13,391 nucleotides of DNA, taken from contig CAMYJP010000028.1 of NCBI GenBank assembly GCA_947258675.1, positions 1 through 13,391 on the forward strand. Direction: 5' to 3'. The position numbers and the translations under genes were made by a program. Below the pieces are notes generated by a model that saw only the letters and a program-made list of their open reading frames with translations, made no database searches and had not been told where the DNA came from. Positions 1-7,915 of the stretch are shown here, one piece after another (position 1 is the stretch's first letter; every line of letters begins with the position of its first letter). The DNA comes from an uncultured Desulfobulbaceae bacterium (lineage in GTDB: Bacteria; Desulfobacterota; Desulfobulbia; Desulfobulbales; BM004).

Positions 1-1738
1 GTTTCCCGGGGCCGAAGGGAAAATGGATAGCGCACAAACCGCTCTCTATCTTGCCTCCGGGCTGGTCTGTTATGAGGCGGCCAGGGGCAATGTCTGTCTG
101 AATCTCATGGATTACGCTGACAAGGAAATATCAGCTCTGTCGGTGGATGGGAAAATGGTGTCTATTCGTATTCCGGAACCATTGAAATGGCTGCGAATAC
201 TCAAGGCAATGGAAGTTGTAGGCAGGCCAGGGGATGCCAGGCCACTGATTCTAGAAAAAGGAAAAAACTCCACCCGGCTTTATTTGAACCGGTATTGGCA
301 ATATGAGCAGAGTCTGGCGGATTGTATCCGATCGAGACTTCGAGACCTCGATTTAGATGAAATCATCCTGCAAGAAGGGTTGACACGTCTATTTCCGTTC
401 GGGCCTGGAGATGATCCATATTACCAGAAAAAGGCTGTTGAGACTGCCATAAAACGCAAGTTCAGTGTAATCACCGGTGGTCCTGGAACCGGAAAAACCA
501 CCATAGTGTTGAAGCTAATTGCCCTGTTAATCGAACTGGCAGAGGAAAATGGATTTCGGATAAGGCTTGCGGCTCCCACCGGCAAGGCGGCAGCCCGGCT
601 TCAGGAGTCGATACAGGCTGGAAAACAGCAGCTTCTTGCCCAAGGTTTGATCGACAAAAAGATGCATGATCGAATTCAGGAGGAAGTTTCGACCCTGCAT
701 CGTCTTCTGGGCACGGTGAAGAATTCGGTGTTCTTTCGGCACAACAAGGAGTTTCCTCTCCTGCTCGATTGCCTGATCGTGGATGAGGCATCCATGATCG
801 ACCTGGCAATGATGAGCAAGCTTGCCGAGGCTCTGCCGCCATACGCCAGGCTGGTGATGCTGGGTGATATGGACCAGCTATCGTCGGTTGAGGCCGGCTC
901 GGTGTTTGGAGATATCTGCCTTGGCCGCAATCTGCCGGATTCTCCATTGGGCAAGAGTATTGTTAAGCTGCAAAAGAGTTACCGTTTTGAGCCGGACCGG
1001 GGGATCGGCAGGTTGAGTAGTCTGGTCAAAGGTGGAGAAGCAGTAAAGGCTTGGCAATTTGTGTATGATTCGGTTGACCGGCAGACAAAGTGGATTGATC
1101 TTCCGGCGAAAAATGAGTTGAAGATGAAACTTAGAGAGCGACTGACGACCTATTATCGTCAATATCTGGCTGCGGTCGAAATCGGTAAGGCATTTGCCTG
1201 GTTGAGGGAATTTTCCATTCTTTGCGGTTTGCGCAAGGGGTGGTATGGGGCGGAAAAAATAAATTTGCTGATCGAAGATATTCTGGTTGAGGCAAAGCTT
1301 ATTCCCAATGGAGAAACCTGGTATGTGGGGCGCCCGGTCATGATTACCAGCAATGATTATCAGCTGAATCTTTTTAACGGTGACCTTGGAATTGTCTTTC
1401 AAGATGAAATGGACGGGCAGAAGAAGGTTTTTTTCGAGACAGCGGACAGGGATCGTTTTCACAAGCTCATCCCGAGCCGTCTCCCGGAGCATGAACCAGC
1501 GTATGCCATGACCGTGCATAAAAGTCAGGGCTCCGAATTCGGAGAAACCCTGCTCCTCCTGCCGGACTTTGACAGCGAAGTCTTGACCCGTGAACTGTTA
1601 TACACCGGCATGACCCGAGCGCGGAGGAAACTGGAAATCTGGTCGCCGGCCCATATTTTTCAACAGGCAATCCACAAGCAATGTAAACGTAATTCAGGGC
1701 TGGCCGAGAAACTGCAAACACCTTATCGCAAAGCTTAA
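1..1738 (+). CDS. recD: RecBCD subunit RecD (exodeoxyribonuclease V alpha), 5'-truncated by the window
   Basis: RecD is the 5'-3' superfamily 1B helicase motor of the RecBCD enzyme, which processes double-strand DNA ends for recombination. Counting from the first in-frame ATG at 23, I see Walker A GGPGTGKTT (152-160), the motif APTGKAAARL (about 184-193), Walker B VDEASMID (253-260), motif III GDMDQLSSVEAGS (281-293), QKSYRF (317-322), TVHKSQGSEF (497-506) and YTGMTRARRKL (527-537). All helicase motifs are intact. The frame is open to the window edge. Against remembered E. coli RecD, the residues after the ATG align about 45-50 residues into the protein, so the true start probably lies upstream and recB/recC may lie there too. 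It appears functionally unrelated to the cytochromes downstream, from which it is separated by 179 bases with their own promoter. Confidence 0.96.
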   Translation, partial: FPGAEGKMDSAQTALYLASGLVCYEAARGNVCLNLMDYADKEISALSVDGKMVSIRIPEPLKWLRILKAMEVVGRPGDARPLILEKGKNSTRLYLNRYWQYEQSLADCIRSRLRDLDLDEIILQEGLTRLFPFGPGDDPYYQKKAVETAIKRKFSVITGGPGTGKTTIVLKLIALLIELAEENGFRIRLAAPTGKAAARLQESIQAGKQQLLAQGLIDKKMHDRIQEEVSTLHRLLGTVKNSVFFRHNKEFPLLLDCLIVDEASMIDLAMMSKLAEALPPYARLVMLGDMDQLSSVEAGSVFGDICLGRNLPDSPLGKSIVKLQKSYRFEPDRGIGRLSSLVKGGEAVKAWQFVYDSVDRQTKWIDLPAKNELKMKLRERLTTYYRQYLAAVEIGKAFAWLREFSILCGLRKGWYGAEKINLLIEDILVEAKLIPNGETWYVGRPVMITSNDYQLNLFNGDLGIVFQDEMDGQKKVFFETADRDRFHKLIPSRLPEHEPAYAMTVHKSQGSEFGETLLLLPDFDSEVLTRELLYTGMTRARRKLEIWSPAHIFQQAIHKQCKRNSGLAEKLQTPYRKA

Positions 1739-1813
1739 CAAAATACCTATCGAAAACTTCGGCAAATTAATCAGATATGCAAGTCAGAAAGTACAGTAAC
1801 TGTTATTTATATC

Positions 1814-1842
1814 TTGACAAAAGGTAATGCAGGTTTGATAAT
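1814..1842 (+). promoter_or_regulatory. Sigma-70-type promoter of the first dodecaheme cytochrome
   Basis: A perfect -35 box TTGACA (1814-1819) is followed by a 17-base spacer and the -10 box GATAAT (1837-1842), one mismatch from TATAAT. Transcription would start near 1850, giving a leader of about 70 bases. A closely similar element precedes the second cytochrome (2886-2913), which supports function. Confidence 0.75.
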
Positions 1843-1917
1843 GAATAGTCATTCAGGCAACATGCCAGAATTTCACTGTCGGACGCAAAACAATCATAAT
1901 TTATAGGAACAAATAAA

Positions 1918-2712
1918 ATGCAATTTCTTAGAGTTTTTCCTCTTTTTGCTTTGGGGTGCAGTATTATTTTTTTAGTAACAGTCATTATGATTTTTCCAGA
2001 TGCGGCTCAGGGAATGATCGCCCTTGAAGTTGATGATTGTGTTAAATGCCATAAGAAGGAACCTGCTGCCATTCTCAGTATGGGAGGTAAACACAAAACT
2101 GCTGTAACTTGCCTTGGTTGTCACGTGGAACATCCCCCCTGGGGAGAAGATACTATACCAGCATGCGGAAAGTGCCATGCAGGTCAATCACATTTTGAAT
2201 TGGATTCCTGCCTGGCCTGCCACGCAGATCCACACAAGCCTCTTGAATTAAATCTGAAAGACAATATTACTAAACCCTGTTTGACCTGCCATGATCAGCA
2301 AGGAAAAGAAATGCAGGAATTTAAGAGTCGACATGCTGAACAGTCCTGTACTTTTTGTCATGACATTCACGGCCGGGTTCCAGACTGTTCGGAATGCCAT
2401 GAACCTCATATGCAGGGCCAGAAAATGAATGATTGTCTATGGTGCCATCCTGCTCATCATCCTTTGCAGATAGCCCCTGCTTCAACAACCCCCAGGGAAT
2501 TCTGTGTATCTTGTCATGATGAAATAGAGGAATTGATGGTCCAAACAAAAACGAAACATCAAAACTTCACCTGTGCCTTCTGTCATCGTGGACCCCATCC
2601 TTTTATTCCACAATGTCAGATGTGTCACGGTTTGCCTCATGCTTCGAAAATGCATGAAAAAATGCCAAACTGCTTGGATTGTCACATGGATCCGCATAAT
2701 CTGATGAAATAG
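1918..2712 (+). CDS. Secreted dodecaheme c-type cytochrome, paralogue 1
   Basis: A 264-residue multiheme cytochrome with 12 CxxCH sites; the first Cys of each is at 41, 65, 83, 98, 121, 144, 157, 173, 196, 219, 233 and 252. The N-terminus (1-31) is a hydrophobic signal or membrane segment, so the protein is periplasmic or outer-membrane associated. One heme per roughly 19 mature residues is very dense, and many non-motif His suggest bis-His ligation. The chain reads as three tetraheme modules (about 41-112, 121-185, 196-264), each with one CxxCH, a KH/RH step, two CxxCH with following His, then a CLxCH; in modules A and B this last site is followed by a His and then PL. Size resembles MtrA-type periplasmic or barrel-plugging cytochromes, but the heme count and spacing differ. 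AGGAA at 1905-1909 is the ribosome site, 8 bases from the ATG. Likely role: electron transfer across the envelope. Its exact family is not recognised. Confidence 0.93.
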   Translation: MQFLRVFPLFALGCSIIFLVTVIMIFPDAAQGMIALEVDDCVKCHKKEPAAILSMGGKHKTAVTCLGCHVEHPPWGEDTIPACGKCHAGQSHFELDSCLACHADPHKPLELNLKDNITKPCLTCHDQQGKEMQEFKSRHAEQSCTFCHDIHGRVPDCSECHEPHMQGQKMNDCLWCHPAHHPLQIAPASTTPREFCVSCHDEIEELMVQTKTKHQNFTCAFCHRGPHPFIPQCQMCHGLPHASKMHEKMPNCLDCHMDPHNLMK

Positions 2713-3055
2713 ATCAGCGTGCTGTGAAATTGGTTTAATTGTAACGGGGCCAAAGGAGATTCAATACTGATTTGATTGCTTCCATAATATGCTGTACAAA
2801 GAAAGCCTTTTCGAGGCTAGGCTATCGAGAAATCGAACTAGTAATGGATGAACGATAACCCTATATAATATTCGTCAATAATAACTTGACAAAGGGGGAA
2901 TCGGTTTGATAATGAATGAATCTCCAATCATATATTTTTTATATATGTGCAAATGCTTGTTTCCGATCGGGAGTTAGCATTTTGTCAGATTTGAGTAGAT
3001 TAGGGACGGTAAACCATAAATTCAATTCACTTGAGCCGGAGGAAGGGGCGAAAAT
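2713..3055. other. 343-base intergenic region between cytochrome paralogues 1 and 2
   Basis: AT-rich and without a supported gene. The 40 bases after the stop of paralogue 1 (TGCTGTGAAATTGGTTTAAT) resemble those after the stop of paralogue 2 (TGCTGTGACTGGTTCAATTA), so the duplicated unit extends beyond the coding region. The second half holds a promoter (2886-2913) and a strong ribosome site, GGAGG at 3038-3042 and AAGGGG at 3043-3048, just before the ATG at 3056. I see no clear terminator, so read-through from paralogue 1 is possible. Confidence 0.6.
2886..2913 (+). promoter_or_regulatory. Sigma-70-type promoter of the second dodecaheme cytochrome
   Basis: TTGACA (2886-2891), a 16-base spacer, then GATAAT (2908-2913). 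It shares the string GGTTTGATAATGAAT and the CTTGACAAA start with the promoter at 1814-1842, apparently co-duplicated with the gene. The leader would be about 135 bases, longer than that of paralogue 1. Confidence 0.72.
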
Positions 3056-3853
3056 ATGCAAATGAATACAAATTTAGCTGGGAAAATCGTAGGGCCTGTC
3101 ATTTTTGTCATAATATTAATGGGTCTCTTTGTCCTTTCTGGAGTAGCGGTCGCTGCAGATCAACTGGCAACAACTGACTGTATAAAATGCCATCAGAAAG
3201 AACCTACAACGATCAATGATAATGGTGGTAAGCATAAAACAGCAGTAACATGCCTTGATTGTCATGTAGAGCATCCACCATGGGGTTCAGAAGTTATCCC
3301 AGCCTGTTCAATGTGTCATGAAGGAAAATCACATTATCAGCTGGAAAATTGTCTGTCCTGCCATTCTGATCCCCATCAACCTCTAAATCTACAACTTGGT
3401 GATGACATTACCGGACCATGTCTTACCTGCCATGAAGAACAGGGGAAAGAGTTTGAGGAATATGCTAGTGCCCATGCCGAGCAATCCTGTACCTTCTGTC
3501 ATGAAGCCCATGGACAGATTCCTGAGTGTTTCCAATGTCATGAACCACACGCCCAGGGGCAGACGATGAGTGATTGCCTTGGATGCCATCCAGTTCATCA
3601 TCCACTGGAGATTTCATATCCGCTGACTACAGCGAGGGCCTTCTGTGTGCCGTGTCATGAAGAAATAGGTGCCCTTATGGCTAAAACCACGACAAAACAT
3701 CAGACATTTACCTGTGCATTCTGTCATAGGGGCACGCATCCAAGCGTTCCTCAATGCCAGACCTGTCATGGTGAGCCGCACTCTCAGGCAATGCATAAAA
3801 AAATGCCTAACTGTCTGGACTGCCATATAGACACACATAACCTGCAGAAGTAG
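3056..3853 (+). CDS. Secreted dodecaheme c-type cytochrome, paralogue 2
   Basis: A 265-residue protein with 12 CxxCH sites (first Cys at 42, 66, 84, 99, 122, 145, 158, 174, 197, 220, 234, 253), every one displaced by exactly one residue from paralogue 1, so the two align without gaps over the heme region and are identical at roughly two thirds of positions by eye. A cleaner Sec signal peptide is present, with likely cleavage near VAVAA-DQ (about 34). The same three tetraheme modules occur (42-113, 122-186, 197-265). Differences cluster between heme motifs, for example EPTTINDNGGKH against EPAAILSMGGKH. It has its own promoter and a good ribosome site. It probably does the same envelope electron-transfer job under different expression, or forms hetero-complexes with its neighbours. 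Confidence 0.93.
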   Translation: MQMNTNLAGKIVGPVIFVIILMGLFVLSGVAVAADQLATTDCIKCHQKEPTTINDNGGKHKTAVTCLDCHVEHPPWGSEVIPACSMCHEGKSHYQLENCLSCHSDPHQPLNLQLGDDITGPCLTCHEEQGKEFEEYASAHAEQSCTFCHEAHGQIPECFQCHEPHAQGQTMSDCLGCHPVHHPLEISYPLTTARAFCVPCHEEIGALMAKTTTKHQTFTCAFCHRGTHPSVPQCQTCHGEPHSQAMHKKMPNCLDCHIDTHNLQK

Positions 3854-3904
3854 ATGATCGATAAGTGTCACTAATATGCTGTGACTGGTTCAATTAGGTT
3901 AACT

Positions 3905-3922
3905 AATTGATAATAATCAATT
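3905..3922. repeat. Perfect inverted repeat upstream of the third cytochrome
   Basis: AATTGAT-AATA-ATCAATT, a perfect 7-base palindrome with a 4-base centre, sits 39 bases before the ATG at 3961 and runs directly into the AT-rich string GTATAATTATATAAATTA, which could hold a -10 box. It may be an operator for a helix-turn-helix regulator. In such AT-rich DNA chance is also possible. Confidence 0.4.
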
Positions 3923-3960
3923 GTATAATTATATAAATTAAAGGAGTAGGGGACTAGACA

Positions 3961-4806
3961 ATGCAAATGGGAAAAATTTATGGGTATCTGACAGCGGGGA
4001 TAGTATGTTTCACCTTCTTGTTATGCAGCCAGATCGTTACGGTTTTTGCGGCAGAGGGTAGCGTATATGATATTGAAGTAAAACAACTGACCGTTGCAGA
4101 CTGTGCAGCGTGCCATGTGTCGCATTTCAACAGAATCAGGGATAATGGCGGCAAGCACAGCGGAGTTGTATGTGGTGAATGTCATGAAATTTTCCATGCA
4201 TATAATCCTTTGAAAAATAATTATGCGGCAATCATGCCGAAATGTTCCAGCTGCCATGATGCTCCCCACGGAGATGCTCCAGAGGTAATGAAATGTTTAG
4301 GCTGTCATACCGACCCACATCAGCCACTTGCAGCGATTCCTGATCCATCAACGTTGGAATCACAATGTGGCACATGTCATACCGAGGTAGCCGCTAGTTT
4401 GAAAGCACAGCCAAGTAAACATACAGAGGAAGAATGTTCCTCATGCCATTCGCAGAAACACGGCCGCATACCTCAATGTGCCGAGTGTCATGAATCACAT
4501 AGTCCGCAAGTCCAAATGGCTGTCGCTGATTGTCTTGTCTGCCATCCGGTCCATACACCCCTTCAAATATCATATCCCGTGACTCAGAACATTCAGGTAT
4601 GCGGCGGCTGTCATGTTGATCCTTTTGAACAACTGGCTGCAAAGCAGACTAAACATTCTGCCCTTACCTGCGCGAAGTGTCATCCGAAACATGCCCAGCT
4701 GATGGCCTGTCAGGAATGTCATGGAGAGCCTCATGGAGAAAAGATACATAAGAAATATTCCGAATGCGGGACATGTCATAATATCGCCCATGATCTGGAA
4801 AAATAG
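3961..4806 (+). CDS. Secreted dodecaheme c-type cytochrome, divergent paralogue 3
   Basis: A 281-residue protein with 12 CxxCH sites (first Cys at 48, 71, 95, 112, 136, 159, 173, 191, 214, 237, 250, 269). The signal peptide occupies residues 1-30 with likely cleavage VFA-AEG. It keeps the three-by-four heme layout of its neighbours (modules about 48-126, 136-203, 214-281), including CLGCHTDPHQPL closing module A and CLVCHPVHTPLQI closing module B, but has diverged in sequence. Module A is longer by several residues between hemes 2 and 3. It therefore separated from the other two before they duplicated. A purine-rich AGGGGA (3948-3953), 7 bases from the ATG, is the likely ribosome site. Only 107 bases separate it from paralogue 2, and a strong terminator follows. 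Likely another electron carrier of the same envelope system, perhaps with a different partner or location. Confidence 0.93.
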   Translation: MQMGKIYGYLTAGIVCFTFLLCSQIVTVFAAEGSVYDIEVKQLTVADCAACHVSHFNRIRDNGGKHSGVVCGECHEIFHAYNPLKNNYAAIMPKCSSCHDAPHGDAPEVMKCLGCHTDPHQPLAAIPDPSTLESQCGTCHTEVAASLKAQPSKHTEEECSSCHSQKHGRIPQCAECHESHSPQVQMAVADCLVCHPVHTPLQISYPVTQNIQVCGGCHVDPFEQLAAKQTKHSALTCAKCHPKHAQLMACQECHGEPHGEKIHKKYSECGTCHNIAHDLEK

Positions 4807-4872
4807 TAAGTTGTTTACTATGGAATAAAAATGCCCATTACCCCTTTTTGATACAGGGCAAAAAAGATATTT

Positions 4873-4916
4873 AAAAAGGACGAGTTGGTATAATGCTGAC
4901 TCGTCCTTTTTTTATT
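4873..4916 (+). terminator. Strong intrinsic terminator after the dodecaheme cytochromes
   Basis: A perfect 13-base inverted repeat, AAAAAGGACGAGT (4873-4885) and ACTCGTCCTTTTT (4899-4911), has a 13-base loop and ends in a T-rich tail. The A-run on the left arm means it could also work from the other strand. It separates the cytochrome block from the SPOR-NHL gene. Confidence 0.88.
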
Positions 4917-5035
4917 TGTTTCGGAAAGCTTAAATAAAGGACCAATTTGACCGATTTAATTAGGCACAAGACCATAATTAATTTCTACTGTTTTGGCTGA
5001 ATCGTTTCCTGCTAATGTATTTTATGTATTGCTAG

Positions 5036-5058
5036 GGCCTCCTTTGGGCCGTTTTTTT
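5036..5058 (+). terminator. Weak terminator-like hairpin
   Basis: GGCC (5036-5039) pairs with GGCC (5047-5050) around a 7-base loop and is followed by G and seven T (5052-5058). The stem is only four to five pairs, so this is tentative. It may be a second terminator or an attenuator in front of the gene at 5141. Confidence 0.35.
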
Positions 5059-5140
5059 GTGCATAGATATACTGCAACTGTGTGAGCAAACTCGATAATT
5101 AAAATACTTTTTCATCGGCAAAGATCATTAATTTTTTCTA

Positions 5141-7570
5141 ATGCGAAAAAAATATATATCAACTTTTGTTGTTTTTTTTCTTTTTCTACCCGCCATACTT
5201 CTTTTCACCTGTTCTCAAAAAATCAAATTTTCTTCTCTCGGTGCACAATTATCTATTGAGAAATCGGACGACTCGGTTCTGTCAATCACAGTAGATGAAG
5301 ATTCTGGAAACAAGCTTGAAGCTTCAGAGGAGTCATCGGCAATTAAGGTTCGCCCTTCTGAGATTGAAAATCTGGTTATGATGGGTGAAACTGAGCCACG
5401 TAAACCGAAAATTCAAAATCAGACTGTAGGTATTAGATCGCAGAAACCAAAAAATCAGATTCAAGCAATAGATGCCAGTCAACAAACTTTAGGAGCCCAG
5501 AGATTGGCATCTGATAATAGTACTCCGCAGGAACAGGAACCCTTTGTACCGATAACAGAAAATATTACTATAGAAAAGGAATTACAGGTAACCGCGGAAG
5601 AATCCGAACCATTCGTTACAGTTTTAGAAACTAGCCAGGAGGTTGAGGTTTTTGAAGAAATTAAGGAAGTATCGGAGCAGGTTGTTGCAAAGCAGAAAGC
5701 ACAAGATCCATTTGATGCGGAGACTTATACAATTCAGCTGGCAAGTTATAATAATGCAATGGATGCCGAGCGCCAATTCAATTTTCTGAAGGAGAAATTA
5801 ACAGATCAGCAAAAACATTTACTGAGAATAGAATATATAAAAGGCTACTTCACCCTCCGGTTGGGAAAATTTGATACTGCGGTCTCAGCGCAAAACATTA
5901 TCCCAACTATTAATGACTGGCACCCATCAGCCTTTGTTCTAAAAGCCTTTATTAAAGATGAAAGAATTCACCAAATCATAGAACCGACAATTGGTGTTGG
6001 CAATGAGATGGTTGCCATTAAAGCAGGGGATGTAATGGAGGCTACTCAAACAGAAATAGAACAACCTTTAAAACCTACTGTTCAAGTAGATTCTTTAGCC
6101 ATTGTTGAAAAGGAACATTATACAATTCAAATCGGAAGTTTCCGGGATGAGTATGATGCGGCAAGAATTTTTGATTCAATGAGTTCTTTTTTTGAAGCTG
6201 ATGAGCTTGATTCCCTACGGATTGAGAAAGTCCAGGGTTTTCATACTGTGCGTTTAGGGAGGTTTAATAATCGGGCAGCCTTACAGGAATTGCTCAAGGC
6301 TGTTTGGGTAAAATATCCGAACGCATTTGTTTTGTCCGCCTATTTGAAGAAAGATCGAATATCCAGAATTTTTCAAACAGAAACGGGGGAGGCTGATGTT
6401 GCAGAGCCGGTTTCAATTGCAAGAGCAGAGTATAAAGATGTTCCAGTTGCAGAAATAATTTCAGAAATTTCTAATGAGGGTGAACTAGCTGGAAAAACAA
6501 TAGAAAAAGAATTGGGGCCGCCAACTGAAGAGGTCTTTTTACTCCCTGAAAAAGCAGTAGGAAAGGTTGAAAAACCTAATGTTGCAGTAGAGATAGAAGG
6601 TGAACAACAAGCGCCATCGATTAAGCAGGTGGAGAGCGAGTTGGCAATCCAAGTTATGGCTATCCTGACAGCCGACGAACAAGGTGAAAAAATTGCCTAT
6701 CCGGGCTCAGTATTCACCGACAGTCGTTCCGGAGAGATTTTTGTAATCGTTGGCGGTGACCGCAGCCGGACGGCAGTAATATACGGTCCTGATTATCTGC
6801 CCCTGGTATCTCTTGGACCAGGTAGAAAAATAACTAGTCCTGTGGGTGGCTTTATTAATCCTCAAGGTAAATTATACATGTGTCAGTTGGCTAATCCGGA
6901 TCAGCCTGCCCGTCTGACCATCTACAATGCCGCTTTTTTTTTGGAAAAAGAAATTGTTCTTGATCAATTGATGGAAAATGGAAGCAAGAAATTCTCCCCT
7001 AAACAGATTGCAGCATCACCGGATGGTGAGCGCATTTATATAGCCGGGCCTCCGGCTCCCGGAGTCATGGTTCTGGATAGTGAAGGGAATTTTCTCCATT
7101 GGCTGCGCCCGACAAAATGGATGGGCAATAAAAAGAAAGTTGATAAACGACGTAAAGGTCAGGATACCATTGTCGATGTTTTCATTGACAGTGCTGGTGA
7201 TATCTATCTTTTGAGCGAAGAAACCGGAACAGTCTATATTTATAACAAATCAGAAGAATTTCAGAGCACAGTGGGCGAGAAAGGAGGCACTTACGGGAAG
7301 CTAAGCAGGCCGCGCGGGGTTGCTGTTGACAGGATTAGAGGTCTTATATACGTAGTCGATTATCTTCGTCATGCGGTTTTGGTTTATAATCTTGCAGGTA
7401 AAATGCTATCTGAACTGGGTGGACGTGGCGTAGCACCAGCGTGGGTGAATTTTCCAACCGATCTCGCTGTAGACTCTGAAGGTCATTTAGTTGTGGCAGA
7501 TTTTTTTAACAGCCGCGTACAGGTATGGAAGATAGTGGAGACAGGTGTATTATCGATTAAAAATGAATAG
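5141..7570 (+). CDS. Envelope protein with two SPOR domains and a C-terminal NHL-type beta-propeller
   Basis: An 809-residue protein in four parts. Residues 1-24 are a signal sequence or anchor (LLFTC is a poor lipobox). Residues 30-190 are a low-complexity, Glu/Gln/Ser-rich linker. Two SPOR-like domains follow at about 195-275 (YTIQLASY, FTLRLGKF) and 326-406 (YTIQIGSF, HTVRLGRF). After a second acidic linker, about 515-805 form repeated blades typical of NHL/six-bladed propellers (SRPRGVAVD, GLIYVVDYLRHAVLVYN, FPTDLAVDSEGHLVVADFFNSRVQVW). SPOR domains bind glycan strands stripped of stem peptides, and NHL propellers are usually protein-binding scaffolds often found near multiheme clusters. 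I infer a wall-bound scaffold for the cytochromes. The gene stands alone between terminators. No heme motif is present. No ribosome site is visible before the ATG; the start is chosen for the signal sequence. Confidence 0.85.
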   Translation: MRKKYISTFVVFFLFLPAILLFTCSQKIKFSSLGAQLSIEKSDDSVLSITVDEDSGNKLEASEESSAIKVRPSEIENLVMMGETEPRKPKIQNQTVGIRSQKPKNQIQAIDASQQTLGAQRLASDNSTPQEQEPFVPITENITIEKELQVTAEESEPFVTVLETSQEVEVFEEIKEVSEQVVAKQKAQDPFDAETYTIQLASYNNAMDAERQFNFLKEKLTDQQKHLLRIEYIKGYFTLRLGKFDTAVSAQNIIPTINDWHPSAFVLKAFIKDERIHQIIEPTIGVGNEMVAIKAGDVMEATQTEIEQPLKPTVQVDSLAIVEKEHYTIQIGSFRDEYDAARIFDSMSSFFEADELDSLRIEKVQGFHTVRLGRFNNRAALQELLKAVWVKYPNAFVLSAYLKKDRISRIFQTETGEADVAEPVSIARAEYKDVPVAEIISEISNEGELAGKTIEKELGPPTEEVFLLPEKAVGKVEKPNVAVEIEGEQQAPSIKQVESELAIQVMAILTADEQGEKIAYPGSVFTDSRSGEIFVIVGGDRSRTAVIYGPDYLPLVSLGPGRKITSPVGGFINPQGKLYMCQLANPDQPARLTIYNAAFFLEKEIVLDQLMENGSKKFSPKQIAASPDGERIYIAGPPAPGVMVLDSEGNFLHWLRPTKWMGNKKKVDKRRKGQDTIVDVFIDSAGDIYLLSEETGTVYIYNKSEEFQSTVGEKGGTYGKLSRPRGVAVDRIRGLIYVVDYLRHAVLVYNLAGKMLSELGGRGVAPAWVNFPTDLAVDSEGHLVVADFFNSRVQVWKIVETGVLSIKNE

Positions 7571-7915
7571 CACTTTGCAGCAGTGCTGGTGACAAATTTT
7601 GTCATAATCATGACCTTTTTTAGTATGACAGTTTTGCGCTACCCTCCTGAAGTCCCAATAAATAATAAATTTAAATTATTGATTTTCTGATTTTTTTGTG
7701 TTTCTTGCCGGAGGTTTTTAGTAGATATGCGGTCTTCGGCACATAAATTGCAATATTTTTAGATGGTTAAAGAAAAAAGATATTAATTCGTCGCAATGAG
7801 ATATCAGCACAATCTGGATGATATAAATAATGTTAAATAAGAATAACAGTTACCAGCTCATGCAGTTATATGCTGGAATTACTCGTTTGAATAGCAAAAT
7901 GGAGGAAATAATTTT
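7571..7915. other. 345-base leader/intergenic region upstream of the OmcS-like cytochrome
   Basis: No gene is supported. The first 50 bases carry hairpins: AGCACT (7569-7574, overlapping the stop codon) with AGTGCT (7582-7587), GACAA/TTGTC, and a terminator. Further on, GCCGGAGG and TCTTCGGC (about 7709-7740) can form an 8-pair stem with G-U pairs. A GATATAAAT near 7820 could be a -10 box, but no clear -35 matches. The ribosome site GGAGG (7901-7905) lies 10 bases before the ATG. I looked for a c-di-GMP/cGAMP GEMM riboswitch and saw none. Confidence 0.5.
7601..7621 (+). terminator. Intrinsic terminator after the SPOR-NHL gene
   Basis: GTCAT (7601-7605) and ATGAC (7610-7614) form a short stem with loop AATC, followed by C and six T (7616-7621). 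Upstream hairpins at 7569-7587 and around GACAAATTTTGTC (7591-7603) overlap it. The stem is short but the T-run is good. Confidence 0.6.

Larger units (their letters stand above)
4807..5140. other. 334-base intergenic region closing the three-cytochrome block
   Basis: No gene is supported. It holds the strong terminator at 4873-4916 and a weaker terminator-like hairpin at 5036-5058. A GATAAT at 5094-5099 could be a -10 box for the gene at 5141, but no convincing -35 lies at the right distance, and no Shine-Dalgarno sequence precedes that gene. Confidence 0.55.

Noticed and set aside
471..1721. Several long antisense frames across recD
   Set aside because: They mirror the coding frame of a protein with all RecD helicase motifs intact and encode no recognisable domain.
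1950..1965. ALGC near the start of dodecaheme cytochrome 1 as a lipobox
   Set aside because: The hydrophobic segment before Cys14 is too short and the hydrophobic stretch continues well past the Cys, which fits a normal signal or anchor better.
5198..5213. LLFTC at residues 20-24 of the SPOR-NHL protein as a lipobox
   Set aside because: Thr before the Cys and Phe at -2 are unfavourable for signal peptidase II; left as an uncertain signal sequence or anchor.
7622..7915. Possible GEMM (c-di-GMP/cGAMP) riboswitch, as known upstream of some Geobacter cytochromes
   Set aside because: I could not find the conserved GCAAA-type core or tetraloop-receptor pattern in this leader or in the other cytochrome leaders.
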